From: an uncultured Pseudomonadales bacterium
GTDB lineage: Bacteria; Pseudomonadota; Gammaproteobacteria; Pseudomonadales; Azotimanducaceae
NCBI GenBank assembly: GCA_958296405.1
Contig: OY282519.1
Span: forward strand, 1,038,132 to 1,102,131
Direction of reading: 5' to 3'
Length of the DNA stretch: 64,000 nucleotides
Shown here: one piece after another, positions 17,420 to 27,065 of the stretch
Numbering within the stretch: position 1 is the stretch's first letter
Layout of the letters: every line of letters begins with the position of its first letter
Position numbers and translations under genes: made by a program
The notes under the pieces: model-generated
What the model was told of the DNA's origin: nothing
Database searches by the model: none
Seen by the model: the letters and a program-made list of their open reading frames with translations, nothing else

Positions 17420-18586
17420 TTGCGCGTCCTGCATGTCTATCGCACCTACTTTCCGGACACCCAGGGCGGCTTGGAGGAGACGATTCGGCAAATCTGCGTG
17501 AACACGCAGGAGCGCGGCGCGGAGCATCGGGTGCTGGCGCTCACCAAGGATGCGTCGAGACGGGCCGTGCGCCGCACGGAGGCATGCGTCGTGCGCGCGC
17601 GCCAGACGGCGTCGGTGGCTTCGTGCGGAATGTCCATCGAGGCGTTCGCCATCTTCCGCCGCCTCGCGAGCTGGGCGGATGTCATCCACTACCACTTTCC
17701 TTGGCCGTTTGGAGACCTGCTGCACCTCGTCGCCGCGCCAGGCAAACCGTCGCTCGTCACCTACCATTCGGACATCGTGCGCCAACGACTGCTGCGCTGG
17801 CTGTACCGGCCTTTGATGCACCGCTTCTTGGGCGCCGTGGACCGCATCATCGGCACGTCGCCGAACTACTTCGTCACCAGCGACGTGCTGAGCCGCTTCG
17901 AGCGCAAGGTGGACATCGTGCCCATCGGCCTGCGGGAGGACACCTATCCTGCCGTCTCGGACGCCGCCGTCGCGGCCGCGCGGGAACAGTTTGGCGAGGG
18001 CTTCTTTCTCTTCATTGGCGTGTTGCGCTACTACAAGGGCTTGCACATCTTGCTCGAGGCGGCGCGGGGCGCGCCGTGCGAGGTGGTGATTGCTGGTTCG
18101 GGCCCCACCGAGCGCGCGCTGCGGGCGCAGGCGCGGCGGCTGGGCCTCACCAACGTCCGCTTCGCCGGCCAAGTGCCGGACGCGGAAAAGGTCGCGCTGT
18201 TGCGGCTGTGCCGCGGCATCGTGTTTCCGTCTTATCTGCGCGCGGAAGCGTTCGGCGTGACGCTGCTGGAAGGCGCGATGTTCGCGAAGCCGCTCATTTC
18301 CACGGAAGTCGGCTCCGGCACCAGCCATGTGAACATTGATGGCGAAACGGGTTTGGTTGTCACGCCGGGGTCGGCGGCGGAACTGCGCCGCGGCATGGAT
18401 CGCCTGCATCACAACCCAGACTTGGCGGGCTTGATGGGTCGCAACGCTCGGCGTCGCTTCGAGGCGCTCTTCACCGGCGAGCGCATGGGTGCCCGGTACG
18501 CAGCCATCTATCGGCGGCTGTGTGGCCAACCCGCAAGCGACGGGGCGAACGAATCCGAGGTGGTGGCGCGCTTCAGCCAGCGCTGA
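17420..18586 (+). CDS. family 4 glycosyltransferase
   Basis: This gene encodes 388 residues. The start is a TTG at 17420, supported by AAGGAG seven bases upstream and by the N-terminus LRVLHVYRTYFPDTQGGLEETIRQI, exactly where GT4 enzymes begin. The C-terminal domain has FLFIGVLRYYKGLHILLEAA, VVIAGSGPTE and the E-x7-E element RAEAFGVTLLEGAMFAKPLIST. It resembles WcaL/WbaZ-type mannosyl- or rhamnosyltransferases. It runs tail-to-tail into the ligase gene with a 14-base overlap. Substrate is not determined. Confidence 0.87.
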   Translation: MRVLHVYRTYFPDTQGGLEETIRQICVNTQERGAEHRVLALTKDASRRAVRRTEACVVRARQTASVASCGMSIEAFAIFRRLASWADVIHYHFPWPFGDLLHLVAAPGKPSLVTYHSDIVRQRLLRWLYRPLMHRFLGAVDRIIGTSPNYFVTSDVLSRFERKVDIVPIGLREDTYPAVSDAAVAAAREQFGEGFFLFIGVLRYYKGLHILLEAARGAPCEVVIAGSGPTERALRAQARRLGLTNVRFAGQVPDAEKVALLRLCRGIVFPSYLRAEAFGVTLLEGAMFAKPLISTEVGSGTSHVNIDGETGLVVTPGSAAELRRGMDRLHHNPDLAGLMGRNARRRFEALFTGERMGARYAAIYRRLCGQPASDGANESEVVARFSQR

Positions 18587-19766
18587 AGCGGCGGGCGTCG
18601 CGCAGGCCGTGGCGCGCGGCGAGGCCCACGCTGATGGCCACCGGCAGCCAGAACAGCATCCATGTCCAGCCGATCTTGTCGATGAGGTTGGCGCCGTCCA
18701 CCAGCCAAGCCGGCAATGTGATGGCGTAGATGCTGAGGGCGAGCTTCGCTTCGGCTTGCGCGAAGTGTGCGATGAGGGTGCGCACTGAGGCGGCGATGAG
18801 CGCGAGCAATGCGATGAGGCCGGCGGCGCCGCCTTGGAATAGCACGGAAAAGTACATATTGTGCGGATGCTGCATGACGAAGCCATCGTGGGCGAGGATG
18901 TCATCGTTCGTCAGCGCGCCATTGCCGAACCACGGGCCGCCGGTGGCGACGCGCCGCAAAGTCTCCGTCCAGATTTCCCACCGGTAGCTGCCGCCCCGTG
19001 GCAGCAACCACTCTTGCAGCGGGCTCATGGCGAGGGCCGAACCGATGCCGGCGGCGGCCACCGCGGCGCCCGCCACCGCGAGCCCGAACCGGCGCGGCGC
19101 GGCGACCCAACGCCCGAGCAAGCAGACGACGCAGCCAAACGCGACGGCTGCCCACGCATTGCGCGAACCCGATAGGGCGATGGCCAGCGTTGCGCACAGG
19201 GCGAGGGCGAGGACGCCGGCGCGGGCGGCCGCGGAGCGCGCGTCGAATGTCCATCCCAGCGCACAGACCAAGGCCACGCCAAAGGTGAGCGCGGCCGGCA
19301 CATGGGAATCCAGTTGCCCCAAGCCGTTCACGCGGCCGTCTGCCGGCGCCTCGATGAAGTACACGACGAGCGCGAGCGCCGCGGCGCCGCCGCCGCAGCT
19401 CGCGACCACGGCGGTGAGGCGCGCCCGGAACCAATCCACGCGAAAGCCCTCCGCCACGGCGACGACGAAGCAGACGGTCAACACGGCGCGCACGCTCTCG
19501 CTCCAAGCGCCACGCGCGTCGAACGGCGTCGACCAGAAGCTGCTCGCCGCCAAGTACGCGGCGATGGCGACGGTTAGCAGGAACGTCCAATTGAGCCACA
19601 GCCCGGTCCAGCGTTTGCAGCCGGCGAGGGTGTAGATGGCGAGGAGATAGGTGGGGAAGCTCGAACCGCTTTGGCTCGTCAGGATGAACATCGAAGCCAA
19701 GCACAACACCAACAGCGCCGCGCTGATGGGCACGCGGTACTCCAGCAGGTAGGTGGCTGCGGACAT
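18573..19766 (-). CDS. O-antigen ligase / polymerase family membrane protein
   Basis: This 397-residue integral membrane protein has about ten to twelve hydrophobic helices and a periplasmic loop with GSYRWEIWTETLRRV and QHPHNMYFSVLFQGGAAGL. It matches the Wzy_C/WaaL superfamily, including the conserved H-P-H-N element. Members either polymerise repeat units or ligate finished chains to lipid A-core. With an ABC-2 exporter in the locus, a ligase role is more likely than polymerase, but sequence alone cannot decide. It closes the polysaccharide locus. Confidence 0.82.
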   Translation of the reverse strand: MSAATYLLEYRVPISAALLVLCLASMFILTSQSGSSFPTYLLAIYTLAGCKRWTGLWLNWTFLLTVAIAAYLAASSFWSTPFDARGAWSESVRAVLTVCFVVAVAEGFRVDWFRARLTAVVASCGGGAAALALVVYFIEAPADGRVNGLGQLDSHVPAALTFGVALVCALGWTFDARSAAARAGVLALALCATLAIALSGSRNAWAAVAFGCVVCLLGRWVAAPRRFGLAVAGAAVAAAGIGSALAMSPLQEWLLPRGGSYRWEIWTETLRRVATGGPWFGNGALTNDDILAHDGFVMQHPHNMYFSVLFQGGAAGLIALLALIAASVRTLIAHFAQAEAKLALSIYAITLPAWLVDGANLIDKIGWTWMLFWLPVAISVGLAARHGLRDARRFSAG

Positions 19767-19829
19767 GCCCTTAGGCTAAGTGGTTGCGGTGCCGCCGCGG
19801 CGCGGTGCGGCGAGCGCGGGCTGGCGCAT

Positions 19830-19906
19830 TGGTGGGCCCACCAGGACTCGAACCTGGGACCAATCGATTATGAGTCGACCGCTCTAACCTGCTGAGCTAT
19901 GGGCCC
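19830..19906 (-). tRNA. ileX: tRNA-Ile(CAT), lysidine type
   Basis: This is a complete 77-base cloverleaf with encoded CCA. The anticodon loop is C-T-C-A-T-A-A. The acceptor stem begins G-G-G-C-C-C-A; C4-G69 and C5-G68 are features of the minor isoleucine tRNA whose C34 is converted to lysidine by TilS, whereas elongator tRNA-Met typically has other pairs there. The stretch around the anticodon also matches E. coli ileX closely. It lies 23 bases downstream of rpoD on the same strand and may be co-transcribed with it. Confidence 0.85.
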
Positions 19907-19929
19907 GCTGCCCCGTCCAAGCCGCGCGT

Positions 19930-21744
<1,815 letters not shown>

Positions 21745-21819
21745 GGCACCTCCGCGCCGTGCGCGTAGTTTCGGAGGGTCGCCCGCGTCGAAGGGCGGGG
21801 CGTCGCGGGGAAACACACC

Positions 21820-21825
21820 ATTATA
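21820..21825 (-). promoter_or_regulatory. consensus -10 box upstream of rpoD
   Basis: A perfect TATAAT sits in the dnaG-rpoD gap, giving a leader of about 70 bases. The -35 region is poor at 16-18 bp spacing. It could be an internal operon promoter for rpoD. Confidence 0.45.
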
Positions 21826-21860
21826 CACAGCGCCCGCTTGGGTGGATGCGCTGGCGCGAA

Positions 21861-23624
21861 TCAGGAACCGGTCCGCGCCGCGGGTTGGTCGCGCTCCCGC
21901 CGGGCGCGCCAATAGCGGGCGAGGGTTTCGATGGAACTGTCTTCGCGCAGCGCCGCCGCGAGCTTGCGCCGCTCGGCATCCTGCCGCTCGCGCACATAGC
22001 GCGCCACGCCTTCGGCGAACTCGTCCGCCACCGCGGCGCCGTCGAGCATGGGCGGCGCTTGCGCGAGGTCGCGCAGCGTGTCGTAAGCGGGGTCATTCAA
22101 GAAACTCGCCAGCAGCACGACCGGTTGCGTGGCCGGCGACTTCGCCGTTTGGCGCATCACGCGCAGGAACAGCGAGTCTTCATCTGCATCCAGCAAGGCC
22201 GTCGCCACCCCTTCGTCAAGGCATTGATACAGCCTCGGATCGCGCATCAGGTGTCCGAGCAGGCGTTGGCCGAGCGCGGAATCCTGAACGGCGTGGGCGG
22301 GCCTCGGGCTGCGTCGCGGCGGTGCCGCGGCAGTTTCCTCCGGCGCCACATCAAGGGCCGCCGGCGCCACATCGACCAACTGCGCCAGCCGTGAGCGCAA
22401 GGCTTCTTTATGAGTGCCCGGCGGCAGCAGCGCGAGCAGCGGCTTCGCCAAATCTCCCAACACGGCGCGATCGCCAAGTGTGCTCAGGTCTCGCCCTTGG
22501 CTCAGCCGCTGCACCAAGTAATCCTCAGCGGACACCGCGCTCTCCACCAACGCCGTGAAGCCGGCTTGGCCCACGCTGCGGACATGGCTGTCCGGGTCTT
22601 CACCGTCCGGCAAGAACGCGAACCGCAACTGCCGGCCTTCCTGCAGCGCCGGCAAACCCGCCTCCACCGCTCGCCAAGCGGCGGCGCGGCCCGCTTCATC
22701 GCCATCGAAGCAGCACACCACCTCTGGCACATTGCGGTAGAGCTTCTGGAAATGGCTGCCGCCCACTGCCGTGCCCAAGGTGGCCACCGCATTCAAGACG
22801 CCATGTTGCGCCAGTGCGACAACGTCCATGTAGCCCTCGACGACCACGAGGCGCTGCAAGCGCGGCCCCTTGGCGCCGCGCGCTTCGTACAAGCCATACA
22901 GCTCCTGCGCCTTCTGGAACACGGGCGTTTCCGGCGAGTTCAAGTACTTCGGGCCGGGGTCTTCGCCCGGCAGCGCCCGCCCGCCGAAGCCGACCACGCG
23001 CCCGCGCGTGTCCCGAATCGGAAACACGATGCGGTCCCGCAAGCGATCGTAGGCGTTGCCTTCGTCCCGTTGGACGACGAGGCCCGCCGCCACGAGCTCA
23101 GGCACTGGCGCGCCAAGCGCGCTCTTGAGGAAATCCCACCCCGGCGGGGCGAAGCCGATGTCGAACCGCTGGGCGATTTCCCCATCCAAGCCGCGCTCAC
23201 GGAGATACGCGATGGCGCGTTCCCCTTCGGCGTGCTGCGCCAAGGCACGGCGATACAGGCGCGCCGCCTTGGCAAGCAGCTCGTAGAGCCCTTCCTGCGC
23301 TTGCGGCCGCGCCACGCCGCCGCCTTCCCGGGGCACCTCGACGCCGGCGAGCCGCGCCAACGCTTCCACCGCCTCGACGAATTCAAGGTGATCGTGCTCC
23401 ATCAAGAAGGTGAGCGCGGTGCCGGACGCGCCGCAGCCGAAGCACTTGTAGAACCCGCGTTCGCCCTCTACGTTGAAGGAAGGCGTTTTCTCTTTGTGGA
23501 ACGGGCAACAGGCCTTGTGGTTCTTGCCGGCCTTGCGCAGCGGGACGCGGGCGTCGATGACCGCCACGATGTCCACCCGCTGCACCAGGTCGTTAATGAA
23601 GGATTGGGGGATGCGGCCGGCCAC
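21861..23624 (-). CDS. dnaG: DNA primase
   Basis: This 587-residue primase makes RNA primers for the replication fork. The N-terminal zinc ribbon has C40, H43, C61 and C64 (CCPFH, CFGCG). The TOPRIM catalytic domain has [15 protein letters not shown] and [14 protein letters not shown]. The C-terminal part matches the DnaB-binding domain. I chose the GTG at 23624, which gives the family start [10 protein letters not shown]; another GTG nine codons upstream (23651) is possible. It lies in the middle of the macromolecular synthesis operon. Confidence 0.95.
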   Translation of the reverse strand: MAGRIPQSFINDLVQRVDIVAVIDARVPLRKAGKNHKACCPFHKEKTPSFNVEGERGFYKCFGCGASGTALTFLMEHDHLEFVEAVEALARLAGVEVPREGGGVARPQAQEGLYELLAKAARLYRRALAQHAEGERAIAYLRERGLDGEIAQRFDIGFAPPGWDFLKSALGAPVPELVAAGLVVQRDEGNAYDRLRDRIVFPIRDTRGRVVGFGGRALPGEDPGPKYLNSPETPVFQKAQELYGLYEARGAKGPRLQRLVVVEGYMDVVALAQHGVLNAVATLGTAVGGSHFQKLYRNVPEVVCCFDGDEAGRAAAWRAVEAGLPALQEGRQLRFAFLPDGEDPDSHVRSVGQAGFTALVESAVSAEDYLVQRLSQGRDLSTLGDRAVLGDLAKPLLALLPPGTHKEALRSRLAQLVDVAPAALDVAPEETAAAPPRRSPRPAHAVQDSALGQRLLGHLMRDPRLYQCLDEGVATALLDADEDSLFLRVMRQTAKSPATQPVVLLASFLNDPAYDTLRDLAQAPPMLDGAAVADEFAEGVARYVRERQDAERRKLAAALREDSSIETLARYWRARRERDQPAARTGS

Positions 23625-23713
23625 GCCAGCCAGATTACCGCACCGCGCCACCTAAGCGGTAGGCGCGGATGGCCGTGGTGAAGGTGGTGGCGGCGCGCCG
23701 GGTGGACGGACGT

Positions 23714-23929
23714 TCAGTAGGTTCTTTCGAACCGGCGGGCTTCCCGCTGCAGCTTCTTCAGATGGCGCTTCACCGCCGCCGCGGCCTTGCGTTTGCGGAT
23801 GGCCGTGGGCTTCTCGTAGTACTCGCGGCGGCGCACCTCAGAGAGGATGCCCGCCTTCTCGCAGGAGCGTTTGAACCGTCGCAGCGCGACATCGAATGGT
23901 TCATTCTCCCGAACTTTCACGCTCGGCAT
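23714..23929 (-). CDS. rpsU: 30S ribosomal protein S21
   Basis: This small basic protein (71 residues) has the full S21 sequence pattern: [21 protein letters not shown], the [20 protein letters not shown] block and an Arg/Lys-rich tail. It binds the 30S platform near the anti-Shine-Dalgarno sequence. No Shine-Dalgarno site is seen before its own start. It is the first gene of the rpsU-dnaG-rpoD operon and is followed by an 89-base gap to dnaG. Confidence 0.96.
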   Translation of the reverse strand: MPSVKVRENEPFDVALRRFKRSCEKAGILSEVRRREYYEKPTAIRKRKAAAAVKRHLKKLQREARRFERTY

Positions 23930-23963
23930 GGGGAGTGGTTTCCGCCAAAGTCAAAGGACGGCG

Positions 23964-23991
23964 ATTCTACTCCGGCGCCGGAGCTTTGCAA
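23964..23991 (-). promoter_or_regulatory. sigma-70 promoter of the rpsU-dnaG-rpoD operon
   Basis: On the minus strand, TTGCAA (23986-23991) and TAGAAT (23964-23969) are separated by 16 bp. The predicted transcript starts near 23957, giving a leader of about 28 bases. The spacer is almost entirely a perfect 14-bp palindrome, CTCCGGCGCCGGAG (23970-23983), which could be an operator. Confidence 0.7.
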
Positions 23992-24025
23992 GGCGGGCTC
24001 GAAGCGGCGGCGCATTTCCCGGAGG

Positions 24026-24904
24026 CTAGCCGGCCGCCGCCGACTCACCCGCCGATGCCGAGGCCTTCGCGGCGTCATCGAGAACGGGGCCGATCTCCGC
24101 CAAGAAGCGCGCCGGGTTTTCGCACATCGGAAAGTGGCCGAGGCCGGGCATCGTCTGGTAGCGCGCGCCGGGGATCATCTGCGCCAATTCGCGCCCGGCT
24201 TCGGGTGTGCCGCTCCAATCGTATTCGCCGTTCAAGATGTACACGGGGCACACGTTGGTGTCGATGCCGCGCGCCGTGTTCCGCACGTCGTGCTCGATGG
24301 AGTAGTAGTACAGGTCTCCCTTGAACACCGCCGGGGCGCCTTGGCTATAGACCCAAGCGGTTTCCCGCCGCAGCGCTTCGGGGCTGGTGGGCGCCATCAT
24401 CCCGTACATCAGATGCGCCTTGTAGTCGTTGCTGATTTCGGGATGGTGGAACTCGTCGATGTAGCCGCCGGGCGTGTGCGCGGACGCTTCGAGGCCGATG
24501 ACGGCGCGGAATCGCGGTGGGTGGTGAATGGCCAGATCCACGGCCAAATGACCGCCGATGGAACTGCCCATGTAAAGGGGCGCTTCCAGCCCCAGCGCTT
24601 CGCTCAACCCCAGCGGCACGCCCATCAGAAATGACTTCGTCAGCTTGTATTCGTGTTGCCACCAACGCTCGCCGACCGGCGGGATGGACTTGCCGTGATA
24701 CGGCAGGTCGTAGGCGATGAGGCGGAACTTCGAGCGCAGGCCAGCATCTTCCAACAGGTGGCGCCACTGGCGGCCGTCCGCGCCGGCGGTGTGCTGCAGC
24801 AGCAGCGGCACGCCGGCGCCCGCCTCCTCAAAGTAGACGCGGTGCTCGACGCCCTCCACCTCGAAGTACACGTAGCGCCCGACCGCGGCGTCAAACTTGG
24901 CCAT
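24026..24904 (-). CDS. alpha/beta hydrolase
   Basis: This 292-residue serine hydrolase shows a nucleophile elbow (G-S-S-I-G-G near residue 115), an acid in LNGEYDWSG near 229 and a catalytic His in MPGLGHFPM near 257. The oxyanion region HTAGADGRQW and the cap fit C-C bond or ester hydrolases; the substrate is unknown. Its start overlaps the 3' end of the small SCP2-like gene by 14 bases, so the two are co-translated. Such pairs suggest degradation of a lipid or aromatic compound, but this is inference. Confidence 0.82.
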   Translation of the reverse strand: MAKFDAAVGRYVYFEVEGVEHRVYFEEAGAGVPLLLQHTAGADGRQWRHLLEDAGLRSKFRLIAYDLPYHGKSIPPVGERWWQHEYKLTKSFLMGVPLGLSEALGLEAPLYMGSSIGGHLAVDLAIHHPPRFRAVIGLEASAHTPGGYIDEFHHPEISNDYKAHLMYGMMAPTSPEALRRETAWVYSQGAPAVFKGDLYYYSIEHDVRNTARGIDTNVCPVYILNGEYDWSGTPEAGRELAQMIPGARYQTMPGLGHFPMCENPARFLAEIGPVLDDAAKASASAGESAAAG

Positions 24905-25265
24905 TGTTCACCTCCCGCATGATTTCCACAAAGCGCCGCAGCGCCGGATAGTAAGCGCAGCTATGCGTCCTCGCGCCCGCCATCTCGAAGCCGTGATGCA
25001 GCGTGGCGGGGTAGAGATCTTGGTAGAAAGGGCGTGGCGTGGCGGCGAGCAGGGCTTGCCAATCCTCTTCGGGCGCTTTGATGGAGAGATCTGCCGCCAC
25101 GGTGCCGAACCACGGCTCGATGGAGGCGATCGTGCCGCCTTGCACTTCCACCTTCAGCTCGGCGGCGCCAAGCCGCAACCGGATGCGGCTCGTCCAGAAC
25201 CGCCCATGCAACCGAAACTCGCTGTCTTCGTTGGCGCGTTTGCGCACCCGCTCCCAATCCAGCAC
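24891..25265 (-). CDS. small SCP2-like / sterol-carrier-type protein
   Basis: This 124-residue protein has a pattern (EFRLHGRFWTSRIRLRLGAAELKVEVQGGTIASIEP, then LSIKAPEEDWQALL and a C-terminal YYPALRRFVEIMREV) that looks like small lipid-binding SCP2-fold proteins encoded next to hydrolases. The GTG at 25265 is chosen because GGGAG lies six bases before it; the frame is open further upstream into low-complexity DNA that is unlikely to be coding. The assignment to SCP2 is tentative; the coding status is strong because of the overlap with the hydrolase. Confidence 0.6.
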   Translation of the reverse strand: MLDWERVRKRANEDSEFRLHGRFWTSRIRLRLGAAELKVEVQGGTIASIEPWFGTVAADLSIKAPEEDWQALLAATPRPFYQDLYPATLHHGFEMAGARTHSCAYYPALRRFVEIMREVNNGQV

Positions 25266-25357
25266 GCCACACTCCCGCGTCGCCAGCCCATGATCTGCCC
25301 GCTTTTGTAGCACATAAGTTGTGTGTTTCGGCGCAGGGGGGCGAGAGGAGCGGGAGG

Positions 25358-25440
25358 AAGGGTGAGCGGGCCGGGCGGGGAAGGGTGAGCGGGTGGGGCG
25401 AGGAGGGGTGAGCGGGCAGGGCGAGGGACGGTGAAGGAGG
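25358..25440. repeat. 23-bp purine-rich tandem repeat
   Basis: There are three full copies (25358-25380, 25381-25403, 25404-25426) and a degenerate fourth copy of a unit with core GGGTGAGCGGG followed by GGGCGRGGA. The plus strand is almost pure purine with many G runs. It lies in the gap between the SCP2-like gene and the methylase fragment. Confidence 0.85.
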
Positions 25441-25516
25441 CGCTGGCACTGCCGGGGGTGCCACGAGCGCGATACTGTGAGTACAATCAGCAATTCAACC
25501 GCCGCATCAATGTCTG

Positions 25517-26044
25517 TTGGAACACTCCGAAGCGAAGGCCGAGGCGCGAGCTTGCAAGCGAGACGGCGCCTACTACACCCCAGAGGCTGTGGCAGCCATG
25601 CTGGTGCGCGCTGCGGTGCGCTCGCCGGCAGACCGATTGCTGGATCCTTCCTGTGGAGACGGACGTTTCCTTGCGCATCACGCCAATAGCAGCGGCGTCG
25701 AGCGCGACGCGCGCGCAGCGGCTGCGGCCAGCGAGCGGGCACCGCTGGCGCACATCCACAACGAGGAGTTCTTCGCGTGGGCGCAACCGGCCCGGCAGAC
25801 CGGCGAACGGTTCGACTGCGTGGTCGGCAATCCACCGTTCATTCGTTACCAAACGTTCGCCGGCGACGCGCGCCGCCGCGCGCTGGAACTGTGCGCGGAA
25901 CTCGGCGTGTCGCCCCGCATCGCGGTGCATCGCAGGTCGCCTGTCGTGTACACCGAACGCCCAGTCGCCTTGGAGATGGCGTCTAAGCTTTGGCGGAACA
26001 GCGATGACTTCATGGCGACTAATCTACACAAACCACCCATTTAA
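25517..26044 (+). pseudogene. truncated N6-adenine DNA methylase (N-terminal part)
   Basis: The first 125 codons encode a class I SAM-dependent methylase. DGAYYTPEAVAAMLVRAAV is the pre-motif region, L-L-D-P-S-C-G-D-G-R-F-L is motif I, and V-V-G-N-P-P-F-I-R-Y is the catalytic NPPF motif IV of N6-adenine methylases of the Eco57I/TaqI type. After ALELCAELGVS (near 25915) the sequence stops resembling the family, and the frame ends 40 codons later. The target-recognition half is absent, so this is a remnant. Only a TTG (25517) is available in frame; an ATG at 25510 is in another frame. Confidence 0.75.
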
Positions 26045-26242
26045 GGGTGTTTGGCGGGCGGAAATCCCCTAAGCTGGATTGCAGCCGCGCTGCGCCCAAG
26101 CCCTGAGGAAGGTCTGAACGGTGCGCCGATCGACCGCCGGAAGTGGCCCAGAGGCGGCTTTGGCGGCGATTCCGTGCCGAAGGGTCGAAAAAAGGCGCGT
26201 TTCCGGCGTTTTCCCCGCCCTCCGGGCGCACGGGCGCCACGC
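26045..26242. other. gap without recognisable gene
   Basis: I see no gene with family support. The left edge holds an imperfect inverted repeat, CACCC-ATTTAA-GGGTG (26034-26049), that overlaps the end of the methylase remnant and could mark an old transposon or recombination boundary. Confidence 0.4.
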
Positions 26243-26475
26243 TCAGGCGGCCAGACTCCGCTCCGCGGTCAGCAGGTTGGCGAAGCCCAGCAGCACCGCG
26301 ATCCGCTGCGCGCTCTTGTGAAGCCCCGGCAGCGCGCCTTGCCGTAGCCGAACATTCGCTTCACGTAAAAGGATGGGTGCTCCGCCTTGGCGCGGACCGA
26401 CGCCTTCCCCTTCTCCCGCAGCGCCGCCTCGCCGCCGGGCTCCAGCTGCCGCCGCAGGCCCCGTCGCATCGCCAC
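26243..26475 (-). pseudogene. IS5-family transposase C-terminal remnant, frameshifted
   Basis: Two overlapping frames on the minus strand together read like the end of an IS5-type DDE transposase. The first has AMRRGLRRQ, KGKASVRAKAEHP, YVKRMFGYGKARCRG; after a frameshift near 26340 the second gives GLHKSAQRIAVLLGFANLLTAERSLAA. The conserved K-A-S-V-R-A-K-x-E-H-P and K-x-R-x-R-G elements are clear. The catalytic first two Asp are missing, so the element is dead. No terminal inverted repeats could be matched with confidence. Confidence 0.72.
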
Positions 26476-26509
26476 GCCAGCGCAAAGTGGCAGTACCGGT
26501 TGCGCTTGC

Positions 26510-26708
26510 GGTAGCTCTGCATGCGGTCAGAGACGGACTGCAGGGCGTCGCACGCGGCCTGGGGGAGCGCGTCGTGGATGACGACGAGGTCGCCGTCGAA
26601 GCGTGGATGGTGCTTGAGGAAGGAACCGAGCATGACGAGGGCGCCCGGGACGAAGGATTCGGTGGTGGCGGTGGCGAGGCAGACGCCGGATGTGGAGGAG
26701 GACTTCAT
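26510..26708 (-). pseudogene. glycosyltransferase family 8 N-terminal fragment
   Basis: The frame from an ATG at 26708 reads VCLATATTESFVPGALVMLGSF, then FLKHHPRFDGDLVVIHDAL, the start of a GT8 (LgtC/glycogenin-like) domain. After about 65 residues it runs into the IS5-type remnant and loses similarity, including the DxD region. It is a truncated gene, probably interrupted by the insertion element. Confidence 0.6.
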
Positions 26709-27065
26709 CGGCGCGATGGGAAGGCGCAGCTCAGCTGTTGCACCGGCTCCCGAACGGTCGGATCGGCGTCAGGACGCTCGCGTGTAGCGGGCGGTTTCAG
26801 CATTAGCAATGCGATCTGTGCCAGACTGGACTTCGCCGTCCACTGTCCGGATGGTCGGCTTGGCCCAAGGCTTCTTCGGCGCATCGCCCGGCGAGGTCGT
26901 GTGCGTATCAGCTACCGTGGGGGGGGGTACTTTTCTCCATCCTTCTTGCTCTCATCTCCTCGCGGCGCTCCCGCCGCTTCTCCGGCGGCCAGCAGCACGC
27001 CTGCCTGCAACCTCTACCCGAAGCATTGTAGCGCCGATGAACGATGGCGTTTGTTGAGACCTTCC
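26709..27065. other. 357-bp gap, no gene seen
   Basis: Neither strand shows a frame with family character. The stretch has a run of nine G at 26919-26927 and short pyrimidine-rich segments. It belongs to the decayed region between the methylase remnant and the metallohydrolase gene. Confidence 0.5.

Noticed and set aside
17396-18904. 502-codon minus-strand frame opposite the GT4 gene
   Set aside because: No domain recognisable, and it overlaps two genes with strong family motifs on their own frames.
19830-19906. Elongator tRNA-Met instead of tRNA-Ile
   Set aside because: The anticodon is CAT in both, but the acceptor stem (C4-G69, C5-G68) and anticodon stem fit the lysidine tRNA-Ile.
25471-25491. 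LexA-like box (TACTGTGAGTACAATCAG) before the methylase remnant
   Set aside because: It matches CTGT-N8-ACAG in seven of eight core bases, but the gene behind it is truncated and the half-site is imperfect, so chance is likely.
26919-26927. Run of nine G as a phase-variation tract
   Set aside because: No intact gene lies across or just after the run, so length change would have no evident reading-frame effect.
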